A DNA stretch of 64,000 nucleotides from Terriglobia bacterium (GTDB lineage: Bacteria; Acidobacteriota; Terriglobia; UBA7540): contig JAIQGH010000001.1 of the NCBI GenBank assembly GCA_020072655.1, positions 1-64,000 of the forward strand, given 5' to 3'. The position numbers and the translations under genes are program-made. Below, piece by piece: positions 63,630-64,000 of this stretch. The stretch's first letter is position 1, and each line of letters starts with the position of its first letter. The notes below the pieces were generated by a model. It did no database searches, was not told where the DNA came from, and saw nothing but the letters and a program-made list of their open reading frames with translations.

Positions 63630-64000
63630 TCACTCCGCAGGCGGCGGAGGGGAGGGCGGCAAGCGCTTCAACTTTTCCCTGGCGGCCCGGAAGGCCGCGC
63701 TGTTGCGGGCCAGGCCGGCGCGCGGAGGGTGCTCCTGCAACTCATTTTTCAGGGTTTCGACGCGCTCTTCGGGGAGGGGATGGCGGCGCAAAAGGAGTTT
63801 GACAATGTCGCGATCAGCGCCGAACTCCGTCAGGCGATTCAGGAAATCGACCAGCCCCTGCGGATCCCATCCCGCGCGCTCCGTGTTATAGAGGCCCAGC
63901 AGGTCCGCCTCGTTCTCCTCTTCGCGGTTGAACTTCCGGTTGACGAAAAGCAGGGCCGTGCCGCCGTAGTGCTCGATCATGTCGTGGATCTGCTGGTCGC
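63630..64000 (-). CDS. M48 family metalloprotease, C-terminal part
   Basis: The gene runs off the right edge. The visible C-terminal part (about 122 residues) has the third zinc ligand region EEENEADLLGLYNTERAGWD, where the M48 family has ExxxD, and the closing block HPLPEERVETLKNEL. The HExxH motif lies outside the window. It is followed by a Pro-rich tail (PPSPPPP). It is probably a periplasmic or membrane-associated quality-control protease. Confidence 0.8.
   Translation of the reverse strand, partial: DQQIHDMIEHYGGTALLFVNRKFNREEENEADLLGLYNTERAGWDPQGLVDFLNRLTEFGADRDIVKLLLRRHPLPEERVETLKNELQEHPPRAGLARNSAAFRAAREKLKRLPPSPPPPAE

Overview
The window reads as part of a chromosome from an Acidobacteriota-like bacterium, probably from a metagenome assembly. 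This placement is inferred from gene content and was not tested by a database search. It rests on a split F-type ATPase operon next to a complex I cluster, a second complex I cluster, a bacillithiol-type glycosyltransferase (BshA), a short divergent Hfq, a fused pyruvate dehydrogenase E1, and many GTG/TTG starts in GC-rich DNA. Almost all of it is housekeeping DNA on both strands. No rRNA, tRNA, CRISPR array, prophage or plasmid function was seen.

Layout. 1-8.4 kb (+): the end of nuoI, then nuoJKLMN (copy 1) and the first part of an atp operon (atpZ, atpI-like, atpB, atpE), closed by a strong terminator. 8.4-21.6 kb (-): a second complex I cluster, nuoA-C-D-E-F-G-H-J-K-L-M-N, without nuoB or nuoI, behind a good sigma-70 promoter. 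Both nuoL copies are frameshifted, and comparison of the two shows each lacks exactly 11 bases. 21.7-28.8 kb: small conserved proteins, ThiS, a LytS-type kinase, an AhpD-like protein, an MFS permease, an alpha/beta hydrolase, BshA and Hfq. 29-33.6 kb: holB and tmk (-), a YggS-type PLP protein, a YggU protein and a POT-type transporter (+). 33.6-34.2 kb: a REP-associated tyrosine transposase inside nested inverted hairpins. 34.3-43 kb: an M24 peptidase, IolB with a permease, an XRE regulator, a Tat-exported amidohydrolase with altered metal ligands, and a polyamine pair (a deoxyhypusine-synthase-like enzyme and pyruvoyl arginine decarboxylase). 43.2-49.1 kb: glnA and glnE around a membrane-anchored unknown. 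49.1-54.9 kb (-): gpmA, alaS, a 23S-IVS four-helix-bundle gene, recX and pilT. 55.1-57.4 kb (+): a TetR regulator, pheA and an exported unknown. 57.5-64 kb (-): lpdA, the E2 gene, a fused E1 alpha-beta gene, a DeoR regulator and the end of an M48 protease.

The most unusual content lies between genes. First, about twenty degenerate tandem arrays share one property, a strict 7-base period, while the heptamer differs from locus to locus. They sit on gene boundaries, often touching the start codon or containing the stop codon. Genes that start directly behind an array lack a Shine-Dalgarno sequence, whereas several genes without arrays have strong ones. Some arrays form inverted pairs, and one pair brackets the four-helix-bundle gene with a perfect 24-base inverted repeat. 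Second, hairpins preceded by GTAG, the layout expected of REP elements, occur at eight sites, and a RAYT transposase gene is in the same window. Together these look like two independent small-repeat systems shaping the intergenic DNA.
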